Part shown: positions 28,604 to 35,099 of the stretch, one piece after another
Numbering within the stretch: the stretch's first letter is position 1
Layout: the number at the start of each line of letters is the position of its first letter
Source of the DNA: a virus
Strand: one strand, 5' to 3'
IMG/VR virus record: IMGVR_UViG_3300046171_000019
Coordinates: 1 to 37,831 of that record
DNA: 37,831 nucleotides
The notes under the pieces: generated by a model
What the model was told of the DNA's origin: nothing
Seen by the model: only the letters and a program-made list of their open reading frames with translations
The model's database searches: none
Translations under genes and position numbers: made by a program

Positions 28604-30268
28604 TTAAAATGCCTCGTCTAAACTATCATCAAAAGTAATATCTTCATCTGTTAGTTCAGATAGTCTACCGGTTTCTGAATCATAAATAACTCTACAAGCC
28701 ATACCAACATCACCTGTGTATCTTGATTTCAAGACTCTCATTCTTGTTGTTCTAGCTTCTTCAGGGTCATCTGATTGTTGGTTACGTTCTAGTGCTATCA
28801 CACAATCACTAAGTTGTCCAATACTATTTGAACCTCTTAGATGAGATAGTGATACTTCAATACCATTCTCATGTCCTTTGTTACCATCAACACGTCTCAA
28901 GTGTGAAACCAAAATTATTCCTGCACCTGTCTCTTCTACTAAACTTCTAAGTCTAGTCATGATAGTATCAATAGCACGTCTTTCATCTCCTTCATGTACA
29001 GCACTAACTAACATATGTAAATGGTCCACGACCACCCACTTACAATCACAGCCTATAATCATGAAGCGAAGCTTAGTAAAGATATCATCAATGTCGTTGG
29101 TTCCGAAGTGGGAATGTACCCATACTCTGTTTCGGTTATCACCATCGTATAACATGTCAAACATCTTATCTAATTCTTCTTTAGAAAACTTCTCACGTTC
29201 TTGGTCAACGTATAATCTAGCATTAGCTTCAATAGATAAGATACCATCAATGGTTCTTCTCCAATCTTCTTCTAATGCAATGATACCTACGTTGTCTTCT
29301 GTGTTCTTGATAAGATGATGTTCAAGTTCTCTTGTAACACTTGACTTACCAAGTCCAGTACCACCTGTAAGTGTGACCAGTTCTCCTGCTCTAAGACCAT
29401 ACAACTTCTTGTTAAGTCCTTCATAAGGATAAGGTACGCTTTGTTTCTTCTCACGATTATGAAACTTCTCACGTTGTTCAGTAACATTTATAACACCTGA
29501 TGGTGTATAAACTTTACTAGCCCACCAAGCTTCAACAAACTCTTTATGCTTGTTGTTTCTTAGCATGTCGTTAGGGTCTTTCCATCCGTTAGGTAAGGTA
29601 ACTATCCTTGCTTTCCCGGGTTTGAAAAGTCTAGCAACTTTAATACTAGCTTCTTGTCCTGCCTTATCTTTATCAAAAGCAATGATAACATTTTCAAAGT
29701 CATCAAAGAACTCTAAGCTTTCTTTAACATCTCTGACTGCACCATTGGCACCACGTTTGATAGATACTACAGCCCACTTAGAACCAAGCAGTTCATAAGC
29801 AGCCATAGCATCACACTCACCTTCAGTAATGGTAACGTACTTACCACTCTTGAAAAGTTGTTGACCAAACAAACCTGTATCATTATAAGTACCAGAAATA
29901 TAGAAGTCTTTATCTCTACAGTTTCTAGTCTTAGTAGCTGATAGCTCATGCCCATTGTAATAAGGGTATAAATGCTTAACGACATTACCTTGTAAGTCAT
30001 GTACACATTTCACCCCATACTTCTGAGCAGTTTGTACAGAAATTTTTCTGTCAGTTAAGGCTGAAAACTTTCCTTCGTTTACCATGTCAGGTTGTTTAGT
30101 TTGTGTTGTAGTTGATTGCATATCCTTTCCTCCACATGCTTTAGTATAGCTAGGCATAAACTCTCCACAACTGAAACACTTTGCTGAATCATCTTCGTTG
30201 ATTCCAACAGCATCACTACTGTCACAAAGTGGACAAGGTTGATGTAACTTATCCCAAGTTTTATCCAT
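28604..30268 (-). CDS. Bifunctional primase-helicase (T7 gp4-like)
   Basis: The product has 554 residues. Zinc-binding domain C12, C15, C31, C34; Toprim primase domain with TEGECDA (148-154) and FDKDKAG (198-204); DnaB-type helicase with Walker A GGTGLGKS (302-309), Walker B VVVDH (D415), and LRGSNSIGQLSD near the end for the sensor region. The C-terminus is acidic (DDSLDEAF), which in T7 contacts the polymerase. I use ATG 30268 rather than the in-frame GTG at 30280, because GAGGG sits 6 bases before this ATG. It unwinds the fork and makes primers for the polymerase encoded next. Confidence 0.95.
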   Translation of the reverse strand: MDKTWDKLHQPCPLCDSSDAVGINEDDSAKCFSCGEFMPSYTKACGGKDMQSTTTQTKQPDMVNEGKFSALTDRKISVQTAQKYGVKCVHDLQGNVVKHLYPYYNGHELSATKTRNCRDKDFYISGTYNDTGLFGQQLFKSGKYVTITEGECDAMAAYELLGSKWAVVSIKRGANGAVRDVKESLEFFDDFENVIIAFDKDKAGQEASIKVARLFKPGKARIVTLPNGWKDPNDMLRNNKHKEFVEAWWASKVYTPSGVINVTEQREKFHNREKKQSVPYPYEGLNKKLYGLRAGELVTLTGGTGLGKSSVTRELEHHLIKNTEDNVGIIALEEDWRRTIDGILSIEANARLYVDQEREKFSKEELDKMFDMLYDGDNRNRVWVHSHFGTNDIDDIFTKLRFMIIGCDCKWVVVDHLHMLVSAVHEGDERRAIDTIMTRLRSLVEETGAGIILVSHLRRVDGNKGHENGIEVSLSHLRGSNSIGQLSDCVIALERNQQSDDPEEARTTRMRVLKSRYTGDVGMACRVIYDSETGRLSELTDEDITFDDSLDEAF

Positions 30269-30286
30269 GTTAGCCCTCACTATGAA

Positions 30287-30544
30287 TTAAGATTCGTCTG
30301 ATTCTTCTACAGTTTCTTCAGTCTCAGTTTCTTCTTGTTCAACTATAGCTTCAGGACTATCCTTTAGTACAGCTTCAAGATTATTCTGATGTCCTTGCGA
30401 AGCAAAGTTTAAAGCTTCAACTAATACATTTAATGTACCTATCTTATTGATAGAAACACTTGCATTAGTTCTTTTCTGTTCGTCTTCAATCATTGAAACA
30501 TCATAGACTGATTCACCGTCATCATTTTTAATAGTAATAATCAT
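30287..30544 (-). CDS. Hypothetical acidic protein between ssDNA-binding protein and helicase (85 aa)
   Basis: I place the start at ATG 30544, one base beyond the ssDNA-binding-protein stop, with GAGGA at a workable distance; an upstream in-frame ATG (30586) would overlap that gene by 41 bases. The product MIITIKNDDGESVYDVS... ends in a long Glu/Thr-rich acidic tail (VEQEETETEETVEESDES). I do not recognise it. The acidic tail and position suggest a replication-complex accessory or DNA-mimic-like protein (inference). Confidence 0.65.
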   Translation of the reverse strand: MIITIKNDDGESVYDVSMIEDEQKRTNASVSINKIGTLNVLVEALNFASQGHQNNLEAVLKDSPEAIVEQEETETEETVEESDES

Positions 30545-30545
30545 A

Positions 30546-30959
30546 TTAAAATTCCTCGTTGTCTGAATCTTGTTCAGCGTATTCAATTAAGTTATCTACT
30601 TTAACAGCCATAAGCTCTGCAAACCTACCATAATTATTTTTATATGGTTTAATTTTAACAGTAACTTCTGAACCATTACCTATTGCAACATCCATAGGAT
30701 TACCATCACCATCAACTAACTTAGGTGCAGGATTAGCTGACCCATCATTCCTTGATGCTCTCTTACTAAAAGTAAAAGCAGGTTCTTCATACTTCAGTTC
30801 ACCTGTTCTAGTTCTAACTTGATTCAGTCCTAAGTCTTCAAGCTTAGTAGCTGTATCAGAATCAGTAAGAACAGTTATGCCATATTTGTGAGGTTCAAAC
30901 CTCGTGTTAGGGCTAGTAATGTTGGCATACATTGCCTTCCCTTTTACATACTCATACAT
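30546..30959 (-). CDS. Single-stranded DNA-binding protein (T7 gp2.5-like)
   Basis: The product has 137 residues, beta-rich (GKAMYANITSPNTRFEPHKYGITVL, VTVKIKPYKNNYGRFAELMAV), and ends in an acidic tail closing with phenylalanine (EQDSDNEEF). That tail is the hallmark by which T7 gp2.5 contacts polymerase and helicase. It starts behind GGAGG and directly downstream of a perfect-consensus promoter. It should coat ssDNA at the fork. The family assignment is from pattern and context and is moderately firm. Confidence 0.8.
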   Translation of the reverse strand: MYEYVKGKAMYANITSPNTRFEPHKYGITVLTDSDTATKLEDLGLNQVRTRTGELKYEEPAFTFSKRASRNDGSANPAPKLVDGDGNPMDVAIGNGSEVTVKIKPYKNNYGRFAELMAVKVDNLIEYAEQDSDNEEF

Positions 30960-30993
30960 AAATAACCTCCATTAGTTTGTATTAAGTTGTGCA

Positions 30994-31022
30994 ATTATAT
31001 CATGTTTGATTCTTTTTGTCAA
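30994..31022 (-). promoter_or_regulatory. Perfect sigma70 promoter driving the replication genes
   Basis: TTGACA (31022-31017), a 17-base spacer and TATAAT (30999-30994) on the minus strand, an exact consensus. It overlaps the end of the 84-aa gene upstream and would start transcription near 30987, 28 bases before the ssDNA-binding-protein ATG. It points to use of host RNA polymerase for middle genes. Confidence 0.8.
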
Positions 31023-31254
31023 GTCTTTTTTGTCTTCTTCTTGCATTGTTTCTATCTCGTGTAAATTGTATAGCACTTTGCAAGTCTTCCCAAAGTTCAT
31101 CCAGTACTTGTTTCTTTTGTTCTTTGTTAAGTCTTGTAATGATTTTGATATCAGACTTCTTAGGTATCCACGTATCCCAATAAGCTTTGTCCATGTCTTT
31201 CCATGTCCAACCTATCTGCTTGTCTAATGTTGTTGATTTAAAATATAAATTCAT
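31000..31254 (-). CDS. Hypothetical basic protein, first gene after the structured leader (84 aa)
   Basis: ATG 31254 follows a strong ribosome-binding site (CTGGAGGG) at the end of the roughly 300-nt structured leader. The product MNLYFKSTTLDKQIGWTWKDMDKAYWDTW... has a Trp-rich front, then basic helices (LNKEQKKQVLDELWEDL, ARRRQKRLDKK). I do not recognise it. A nucleic-acid-binding regulator is possible, given its basic tail and its place directly under the leader RNA. The stop codon lies inside the downstream promoter spacer. Confidence 0.65.
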   Translation of the reverse strand: MNLYFKSTTLDKQIGWTWKDMDKAYWDTWIPKKSDIKIITRLNKEQKKQVLDELWEDLQSAIQFTRDRNNARRRQKRLDKKNQT

Positions 31255-31562
31255 ATAACCCTCCAGTTAAAAGGGTGGCTAGTCACGTGGTGGTTTAGTA
31301 CTCATTCGTGTTTTATCCTTAACTTCTTCAAGGCGACCTAATCGTTCCAGAAAAGCTTTTACAAAGGCTCACTCCTAGCCACGAGTTTTGTTGTTTAAAG
31401 TCTGTACAAACTATCTCGCATCGAGAAAAAAATCAGACTGTTTTTGGTGTTAATATTTTAAGTCGTACACCCGAGCCACTCGCCCAACCACCGACTTAAA
31501 CAGTATGCCTTCAGGTTCAGGAAGGTTAGTTGAGGGCTACACCCTACAGCATACTAGAATAA
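31255..31562 (-). ncRNA. Candidate structured leader RNA / non-coding RNA (about 300 nt)
   Basis: Between a perfect promoter and the 84-aa gene lies a gene-free stretch that folds by eye into four successive domains (minus-strand sense). (A) AGTATGC 31555-31549 with GCATACT 31508-31502, enclosing hairpins AGGG/CCCT and CCTTC/GAAGG, a three-way junction. (B) TTTAAGTCG 31500-31492 with CGACTTAAA 31465-31457, enclosing CGAG/CTCG. (C) AGTCTG 31439-31434 with CAGACT 31404-31399, enclosing TCTCG/CGAGA. (D) GTGGCTAG 31382-31375 with CTAGCCAC 31282-31275. The motif GGGTGTA occurs in A and B. It could be a riboswitch, a protein-binding leader or an independent small RNA; it matches no RNA family I can name. 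It is not a tRNA. Confidence 0.55.
31279..31305 (-). CDS. Possible 8-residue leader peptide
   Basis: ATG 31305 encodes MSTKPPRD and stops at TAG 31281-31279, preceded by AAGGA (31320-31316) at a 10-base distance. The stop codon lies in the 3' arm of leader stem D, so a translating ribosome would open that stem and could affect the ribosome-binding site 15 bases further on. This is a small target and may be chance. Confidence 0.25.
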   Translation of the reverse strand: MSTKPPRD

Positions 31563-31568
31563 GTGGCT

Positions 31569-31597
31569 ATTATACCACATCTAGTTCTCCCTGTCAA
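31569..31597 (-). promoter_or_regulatory. Perfect sigma70 promoter for the structured leader
   Basis: TTGACA (31597-31592), 17 bases and TATAAT (31574-31569), an exact consensus on the minus strand. The -35 box lies in the last codons of the preceding 65-aa gene. Transcription would begin near 31562 and run through the leader RNA into the replication genes. Confidence 0.85.
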
Positions 31598-31778
31598 CCT
31601 TTAAGTTTAATAATTTAACTTTATATTCATCCTTGTTCCAAGTAAGTTCATAACATATTTGGTCTTTAGGATTATCCTCGTTGTATTTAATAACATAATC
31701 TTCCCATGCTCTAAATTCGTTCTTGCTTAGTTCTTTATCTGTACTAAACTTTATCATATCTTTTTTTATGTCCACCAT
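31581..31778 (-). CDS. Hypothetical charged protein (65 aa)
   Basis: The preferred start is ATG 31778 (MVDIKKDMIKF...), with GGAGA 7 bases upstream; a further in-frame ATG at 31805 would lie deeper in the previous gene. It overlaps that gene by 13 bases. The product is charged and mixed alpha/beta (ELSKNEFRAWEDYVIKY, CYELTWNKDEYKVKLL). I do not recognise it. Its last codons contain the -35 element of the downstream promoter. Confidence 0.6.
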   Translation of the reverse strand: MVDIKKDMIKFSTDKELSKNEFRAWEDYVIKYNEDNPKDQICYELTWNKDEYKVKLLNLKVDREN

Positions 31779-32248
31779 GTAGGTTTCTCCCTGTTCTTGT
31801 TCCATTGTGCATAGTGCTTCTCATGTATCACATAGTCCCTGTACGCTACGATAGGGTCACTATCTTTGTATACATCAGGCATAGCCTGTGCAAGTGGTGT
31901 CATACTTGTATGTGTAATATTATCTGGCATCTTGCTTAAAGGCTCTTCAAGTTTTATAATACTTGCATGGGTCTTACCATACCTATAGTTGTATTCCATT
32001 CCAAGTGCTAAGAAATGTCTGTACAACCATGAGTAATTACTGCTTGACTCTCTTGCCCATATAGTACAAGGATGATTCTTGTATGCAGTTTTGTAAAGTC
32101 CTACACTATCTGCATACTCATCACCGTCTAACACTCTATGAGCTGTGCAAAGCATCTGAGCTGTTTCAAGTGGCATCTTCACTAACATCTTATCTGGCTG
32201 TGCTTCTGCTGATACAACAGGACACTCATCAAAATAAAATATGTTCAT
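31766..32248 (-). CDS. Conserved phage protein, often labelled pyrimidine-dimer DNA glycosylase-like (160 aa)
   Basis: A familiar conserved pattern: MNIFYFDECPVVSAEAQ, DKMLVKMPLETAQMLCTAHRVLDG, YKNHPCTIWARESSSNYSWLYRHF, YRYGKTHAS, LAQAMPDVY, and a final PTWW. Proteins with this layout are common in phages of many hosts and are variously annotated as hypothetical or as a DNA lyase/pyrimidine-dimer glycosylase; I do not regard the enzymatic label as proven. Invariant-looking residues are the His of KNHPC, the Glu of RES and the KTH motif. The start is coupled to the small gene upstream (TAATG). Confidence 0.75.
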   Translation of the reverse strand: MNIFYFDECPVVSAEAQPDKMLVKMPLETAQMLCTAHRVLDGDEYADSVGLYKTAYKNHPCTIWARESSSNYSWLYRHFLALGMEYNYRYGKTHASIIKLEEPLSKMPDNITHTSMTPLAQAMPDVYKDSDPIVAYRDYVIHEKHYAQWNKNREKPTWWT

Positions 32249-32424
32249 TACTTACTCCACGTTTCTTGTTCAATAAATTCTACTACCTTATTTCTAAGAT
32301 TGCAAATACTATTGAACTGTGGATGTTCAATATCAATCTTACCAACTCCATACTTTTCTAAAAGATTATAGAAATCATCTTGAAAGTTTATAAAATTATT
32401 ATCTGTCATTTCTTTTGCTGTCAT
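32248..32424 (-). CDS. Hypothetical small protein (58 aa)
   Basis: ATG 32424 to TAA 32250-32248; the stop overlaps the next start as TAATG. The product MTAKEMTDNNFINFQDDFYNLL... is helical and has no membrane segment. I do not recognise it. A second ATG at residue 6 is an alternative start. Tight coupling to the conserved 160-aa gene supports it. Confidence 0.55.
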   Translation of the reverse strand: MTAKEMTDNNFINFQDDFYNLLEKYGVGKIDIEHPQFNSICNLRNKVVEFIEQETWSK

Positions 32425-32455
32425 ATTATTTCTTTCCCTCTCTATCCATAAGTAT

Positions 32456-32594
32456 TTATCCTACACCTGCTATACAGAATAACATAAATCCTATTACAAA
32501 TGCCAAGTCCTATAGTTCGCCTATCATTTGACCTCCTCTTGCACAACCAATTATAGTTATCACTACTCCAACCAAGTCCAAGCAAATCAACCAT
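32456..32594 (-). pseudogene. One or two tiny membrane-peptide genes with broken frames
   Basis: From ATG 32594 the coding sense fits a hydrophobic peptide if one base near 32575 is dropped (MVDLLGLVGVVITIIGCARGG..., ending IGEL and TAG 32512-32510). A second ATG at 32527, behind a very good AGGAGG, reads MIGEL, then an in-frame TAG, then DLAFVIGFMLFCIAGVG and TAA 32458-32456. Both look like single-pass membrane peptides. Either two overlapping genes or one gene with errors is possible; read straight, the frame from 32594 gives an unconvincing 50-residue Arg/Cys-rich product. Confidence 0.35.
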
Positions 32595-32811
32595 TTTCAT
32601 ATTGCAAATTATTCAAGTGTTCAGCATCTAACATCTCTATCAGTTCCCATTTAATACTGCTTAAATTATGAACATCAGACAACCATAAATCATTTGTCTC
32701 GTGTAAAGTATTTAACATGCTTTCAAGTTTACCTATGTATTTAAACAAAGTGTCATACTCACTAACACTCATATCAATAACTACTTTACTTTTTAATATT
32801 TTAGTTTTCAT
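32587..32811 (-). CDS. Hypothetical helical protein (74 aa)
   Basis: The start overlaps the upstream stop (ATGA). MKTKILKSKVVIDMSVSEYDTLFKYIGKLESMLNTLHE... is a short basic strand followed by amphipathic helices, with an acidic C-terminus. It has no cysteine motif or membrane segment. Unknown function; one of a run of coupled early genes. Confidence 0.6.
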   Translation of the reverse strand: MKTKILKSKVVIDMSVSEYDTLFKYIGKLESMLNTLHETNDLWLSDVHNLSSIKWELIEMLDAEHLNNLQYENG

Positions 32812-32963
32812 TTTCCCTGCCCTCTATATTTCTTATGGTTAGCTTTTGTATTCTTGTTCATAGTAGAGTAGCCAACATTCCTTCTACCTTGACTCGTTCT
32901 CTTACCTCTAACACCAGTAGCTGAAGTATGAGTTTGTTTAAATGCTTTTGATTTAACTGCCAT
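32808..32963 (-). CDS. Small basic protein, possibly nucleic-acid binding (51 aa)
   Basis: ATG 32963 to TGA 32810-32808, behind AGGAGG. The sequence (MAVKSKAFKQTHTSATGVRGKRTSQGRR..., NKNTKANHKKYRGQGK) is very rich in Lys, Arg, Gly and Asn, with no hydrophobic core, like a disordered RNA- or DNA-binding peptide. It overlaps genes on both sides by a few bases. Unknown family. Confidence 0.6.
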   Translation of the reverse strand: MAVKSKAFKQTHTSATGVRGKRTSQGRRNVGYSTMNKNTKANHKKYRGQGK

Positions 32964-33126
32964 ATCTTAATATCCTCCTGTATTCTTTGTACTCCTTTAC
33001 AAGTTCTATAATGTTATCATCTTTCCAAGCTTGAAAAGTCTTTTGAATATCATTATATCTTAAAGATTCATCACAATAATCTCCATACTTTCTCATGATA
33101 AACATATCTATTCTTCTTAGTCTCAT
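32953..33126 (-). CDS. Small basic helical protein (57 aa), first gene after a promoter
   Basis: ATG 33126 to TAA 32955-32953, overlapping the next start by 11 bases. MRLRRIDMFIMRKYGDYCDE... is followed by FQAWKDDNIIELVKEYKEYRRILRY, an amphipathic charged helix. It is the first gene downstream of the promoter at 33200-33228, with AGGAT as ribosome-binding site. Not recognised. Confidence 0.6.
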   Translation of the reverse strand: MRLRRIDMFIMRKYGDYCDESLRYNDIQKTFQAWKDDNIIELVKEYKEYRRILRYGS

Positions 33127-33199
33127 AATTGTTATATCCTATTATAAATTATTAATATAATTAATTATTAATTTTGTTTATGTTTAAAAAGTTATAAAG

Positions 33200-33228
33200 A
33201 TTGTATCATAAAAAATTGTAAAAGTCAA
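33200..33228 (-). promoter_or_regulatory. Sigma70 promoter for the 33126-to-31581 gene group
   Basis: TTGACT (33228-33223), 17 bases and TACAAT (33205-33200), 10 of 12 consensus bases, in a gene-free AT-rich gap. Transcription would start near 33193. The -35 box sits in the phrase ATTGACTTTTA, which recurs in other promoters near the right end. Confidence 0.75.
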
Positions 33229-33239
33229 TACAAATTATG

Positions 33240-33262
33240 AAAAAATCTTAACTAATTCTAAG
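33240..33262 (-). terminator. Weak terminator-like hairpin after the 85-aa gene
   Basis: In the minus-strand sense CTTA...TAAG (33262-33247, 4-5 bp) is followed by ATTTTTT. The stem is short, so it may only attenuate. It separates the upstream early genes from the promoter at 33200-33228. Confidence 0.35.
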
Positions 33263-33515
33263 CTCCTGTAATGAACTGTTCTTCCATACTAATACCCTCA
33301 TATGGTTTGGTTAGATAACTGCTCAACATGTAGCTCATATGCTCTTCTATCCTATGTATAATATCTACTTCTGATACATTCATTGGTTCGTCCCATGTTC
33401 TTATGTCATCATAAAGAAAGTCAACAAATGTTCTAAACTTAGTTGCTGATAATTTATTTAGGATATATTCTCTTGCACATATGTCCTCTAGTTTTTTGTA
33501 TAAAGTTCTGTTCAT
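33258..33515 (-). CDS. Hypothetical acidic protein (85 aa)
   Basis: ATG 33515 behind AAAGGAGAG, overlapping the previous stop by 4 bases. MNRTLYKKLEDICAREYILNKLSATKFRTFVDFLYDDIRTW... looks all-helical and ends acidic. No motif was recognised. It is the last gene before a weak terminator. Confidence 0.6.
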   Translation of the reverse strand: MNRTLYKKLEDICAREYILNKLSATKFRTFVDFLYDDIRTWDEPMNVSEVDIIHRIEEHMSYMLSSYLTKPYEGISMEEQFITGA

Positions 33516-33913
33516 GCTACTCTCCTTTTAAATAATTTATTTCTTAATTCTTCAGCATCTTCTGGATTAAACTCACTTAGATGTTGTAAAATATTATTCC
33601 ATATCTTATCTGCTTGTTGTTGATATCCTCTATCAAAAGGATATTCCCTCAACATTACTGCCATTTTTACAGCTTGGAAATCTCTCAACAACATATTTAC
33701 TGAGAAATCTGTTCTAATATTAATAGCTTCAACACCAACCTTACTAGCCCAATCACTTATTCCCTTACCATGAATATTAAAAATACCAATCTGTACTAGC
33801 ATAGCATATGTCTTAGCCGGAACTCTTACTTCAACATACTTACTAGCATCTACATCAACACCAAATTCCTCTATCCACCATTCATTTAATTCTTCTTTTG
33901 TATCAACTATCAT
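33512..33913 (-). CDS. Hypothetical protein (133 aa)
   Basis: It starts in the ATGA-type overlap with the gene above. MIVDTKEELNEWWIEEFGVDVDASKYVEVRVPAKTYAML... continues with GKGISDWASKVGVEAINIRTDF and a basic helical C-terminus (AEELRNKLFKRRVA). It is soluble with a mixed fold. Not recognised, although it is larger than most early genes here and well conserved in reading frame. Confidence 0.6.
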   Translation of the reverse strand: MIVDTKEELNEWWIEEFGVDVDASKYVEVRVPAKTYAMLVQIGIFNIHGKGISDWASKVGVEAINIRTDFSVNMLLRDFQAVKMAVMLREYPFDRGYQQQADKIWNNILQHLSEFNPEDAEELRNKLFKRRVA

Positions 33914-34167
33914 CAGTTCAATCCCTCCACTAAATCATAATCTTCTGTAAATATACTTTCTTGTTCTGCCCATTTATAATCAGGGTCTCCAATGTCTCCG
34001 TCATATTGTCCTGAGTTTCCATCTTTAAACTCAACATATAAAGTTCCATACTTTACATGATAGTTTTTAACATTGTCCCAATCAATACCTAGTTCTTCTA
34101 AATCAAAAGTAATAGGTGCTTCATAGATACACTCTATGTATCTTGGTTTATCGCTATCAACATTCAT
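33913..34167 (-). CDS. Hypothetical acidic protein (84 aa)
   Basis: It overlaps its neighbours by 1 and 11 bases. The product MNVDSDKPRYIECIYEAPITFDLEELGIDWDNVKNYHVKYGTLYVEFKDG... is very acidic with alternating strands. Small acidic early proteins of phages often imitate DNA or inhibit host enzymes, but no specific target can be read from it. Confidence 0.6.
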   Translation of the reverse strand: MNVDSDKPRYIECIYEAPITFDLEELGIDWDNVKNYHVKYGTLYVEFKDGNSGQYDGDIGDPDYKWAEQESIFTEDYDLVEGLN

Positions 34168-34462
34168 AAGTCTCCTCCTCTAAATCTTCGGTAGGATATC
34201 CCATATATCCTAATTGTTTTATAATTCTATGTTTGCTTTTAATAGATAGTTCGTCCCAAACATCGTTAGTTACCCATTGAATAACCTCATCTAATCGTTG
34301 TTCAATAGTAAAATTTTTAAACATTTCTTTAGTATCTTTTTCTTCTTGTATGCAATCGTTACAAGTAATAACTATTCTAGGCTCTTCACCTATCAATAAA
34401 TTACCACACTCATTACACTCTAAAGTAGTACCGTCTGACTCATGTATTAGTATTGTCATCAT
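34157..34462 (-). CDS. Zinc-ribbon protein (101 aa)
   Basis: Two CxxC pairs, CNEC (with GNLL after it) and CNDC about 17 residues later, form a classical zinc ribbon in the first 40 residues. They are followed by a helical region (IEQRLDEVIQWVTNDVWDELSIKSKHRIIKQLGY) and a Glu-rich end. The start is ATG 34462 or the adjacent ATG 34459, both close to GAGGA; an in-frame GTG at 34471 is less likely. Zinc ribbons in phage early proteins usually contact nucleic acid or RNA polymerase; which applies here is unknown. Confidence 0.65.
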   Translation of the reverse strand: MMTILIHESDGTTLECNECGNLLIGEEPRIVITCNDCIQEEKDTKEMFKNFTIEQRLDEVIQWVTNDVWDELSIKSKHRIIKQLGYMGYPTEDLEEETYEC

Positions 34463-34577
34463 TTTCCTCACTTATGTCTGCAAGATACTCACTCTCATCT
34501 GCTTCTGTGCCTATGAGATGTTGTCTCCTGTAATGGTTATCAATTAAATCATCTATCATTTTTTCTAGTTCGTCCAT
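34440..34577 (-). CDS. Hypothetical acidic peptide (45 aa)
   Basis: ATG 34577 lies 2 bases after the previous stop; the end overlaps the zinc-ribbon gene by about 20 bases in another frame. MDELEKMIDDLIDNHYRRQHLIG... ends in an acidic/Asn tail (ADISEENDDNTNT). It fills an otherwise empty gap between coupled genes. Unknown function. Confidence 0.5.
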   Translation of the reverse strand: MDELEKMIDDLIDNHYRRQHLIGTEADESEYLADISEENDDNTNT

Positions 34578-34579
34578 GC

Positions 34580-34807
34580 TTAGTCCTCATCAGGGTATTG
34601 TTCTTCATAACTTTTGAATCTTACAACTTTTGCTTCATGTTCAAACTCTTGAAAGTTATGAAAGTAGTCCTCGTTTCTATTCGCAATGTGCTGATTCTCT
34701 TCAGAATATGCGTATCTAATTGCTTCTCCTTCTCTCTCTGCATCAACCTCAATTGTTGCAATGTAATGTCTCTCTATCTCTATTAGATAGGTTCCTTCTT
34801 TACTCAT
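34580..34807 (-). CDS. Hypothetical acidic protein (75 aa)
   Basis: ATG 34807 behind AGGAGG at ideal spacing. MSKEGTYLIEIERHYIATIEVDAEREGEAIRYAY... has a strand-strand-helix start, an aromatic/His-rich middle (DYFHNFQEFEHEAKV) and an acidic end. Not recognised. The first half resembles small phage proteins that begin with a two-stranded sheet followed by a helix. Confidence 0.6.
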   Translation of the reverse strand: MSKEGTYLIEIERHYIATIEVDAEREGEAIRYAYSEENQHIANRNEDYFHNFQEFEHEAKVVRFKSYEEQYPDED

Positions 34808-34824
34808 ATTTCCTCCTTTTAAGT

Positions 34825-35016
34825 TTAAGTAAATTGCTCATAAAATTCTTTCTCTGCGATAAACTGTAGTATCTCGTCTCTGTCATCATCTTCATGCAGT
34901 CCATACAAGTATGCTACATTGCTTATCACATCATCAATCAGTCCTGCTTCATCATCTGCAACAACATCTTCATAGAGTCGTTGTAATGTCTCATCATTTA
35001 TTTTGTTTGTCATCAT
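34825..35016 (-). CDS. Small acidic early protein, related to the 35100-35309 product (63 aa)
   Basis: MMTNKINDETLQRLYEDVVADDEAGLIDDVISNVAYLYGL ends in EDDDRDEILQFIAEKEFYEQF. The block DDDRDEILQ(F/L)IAE is shared with the protein encoded at 35100-35309, and the helical segments before it align in length. The two genes are separated only by a 34-codon gene, pointing to an old tandem duplication. Function unknown; strongly acidic. Confidence 0.65.
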   Translation of the reverse strand: MMTNKINDETLQRLYEDVVADDEAGLIDDVISNVAYLYGLHEDDDRDEILQFIAEKEFYEQFT

Positions 35017-35098
35017 CTTCCCTCTCTAATAATTCTAATATCTTGTCCAACTTTTTCTCGTTGTCTCTTATCATATCATATATATCTTCTATTGTCAT
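34994..35098 (-). CDS. 34-residue charged helical peptide
   Basis: ATG 35098 lies 1 base beyond the upstream stop, and its end overlaps the next gene by about 23 bases. MTIEDIYDMIRDNEKKLDKILELLEREDD is a heptad-like charged helix, probably a coiled coil. It is credible because of tight packing and helix quality. Confidence 0.5.
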   Translation of the reverse strand: MTIEDIYDMIRDNEKKLDKILELLEREDDDKQNK

Positions 35099-35099
35099 A

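Noticed and set aside
28878-29318. 146-residue plus-strand frame opposite the helicase
   Set aside because: Lies antisense to the conserved helicase core; Ser/Leu-rich composition typical of a shadow frame.
31255-31580. tRNA gene in the structured gap
   Set aside because: No acceptor/T-loop consensus, no cloverleaf with 7-bp acceptor and 5-bp T-stem; the stems are nested differently.
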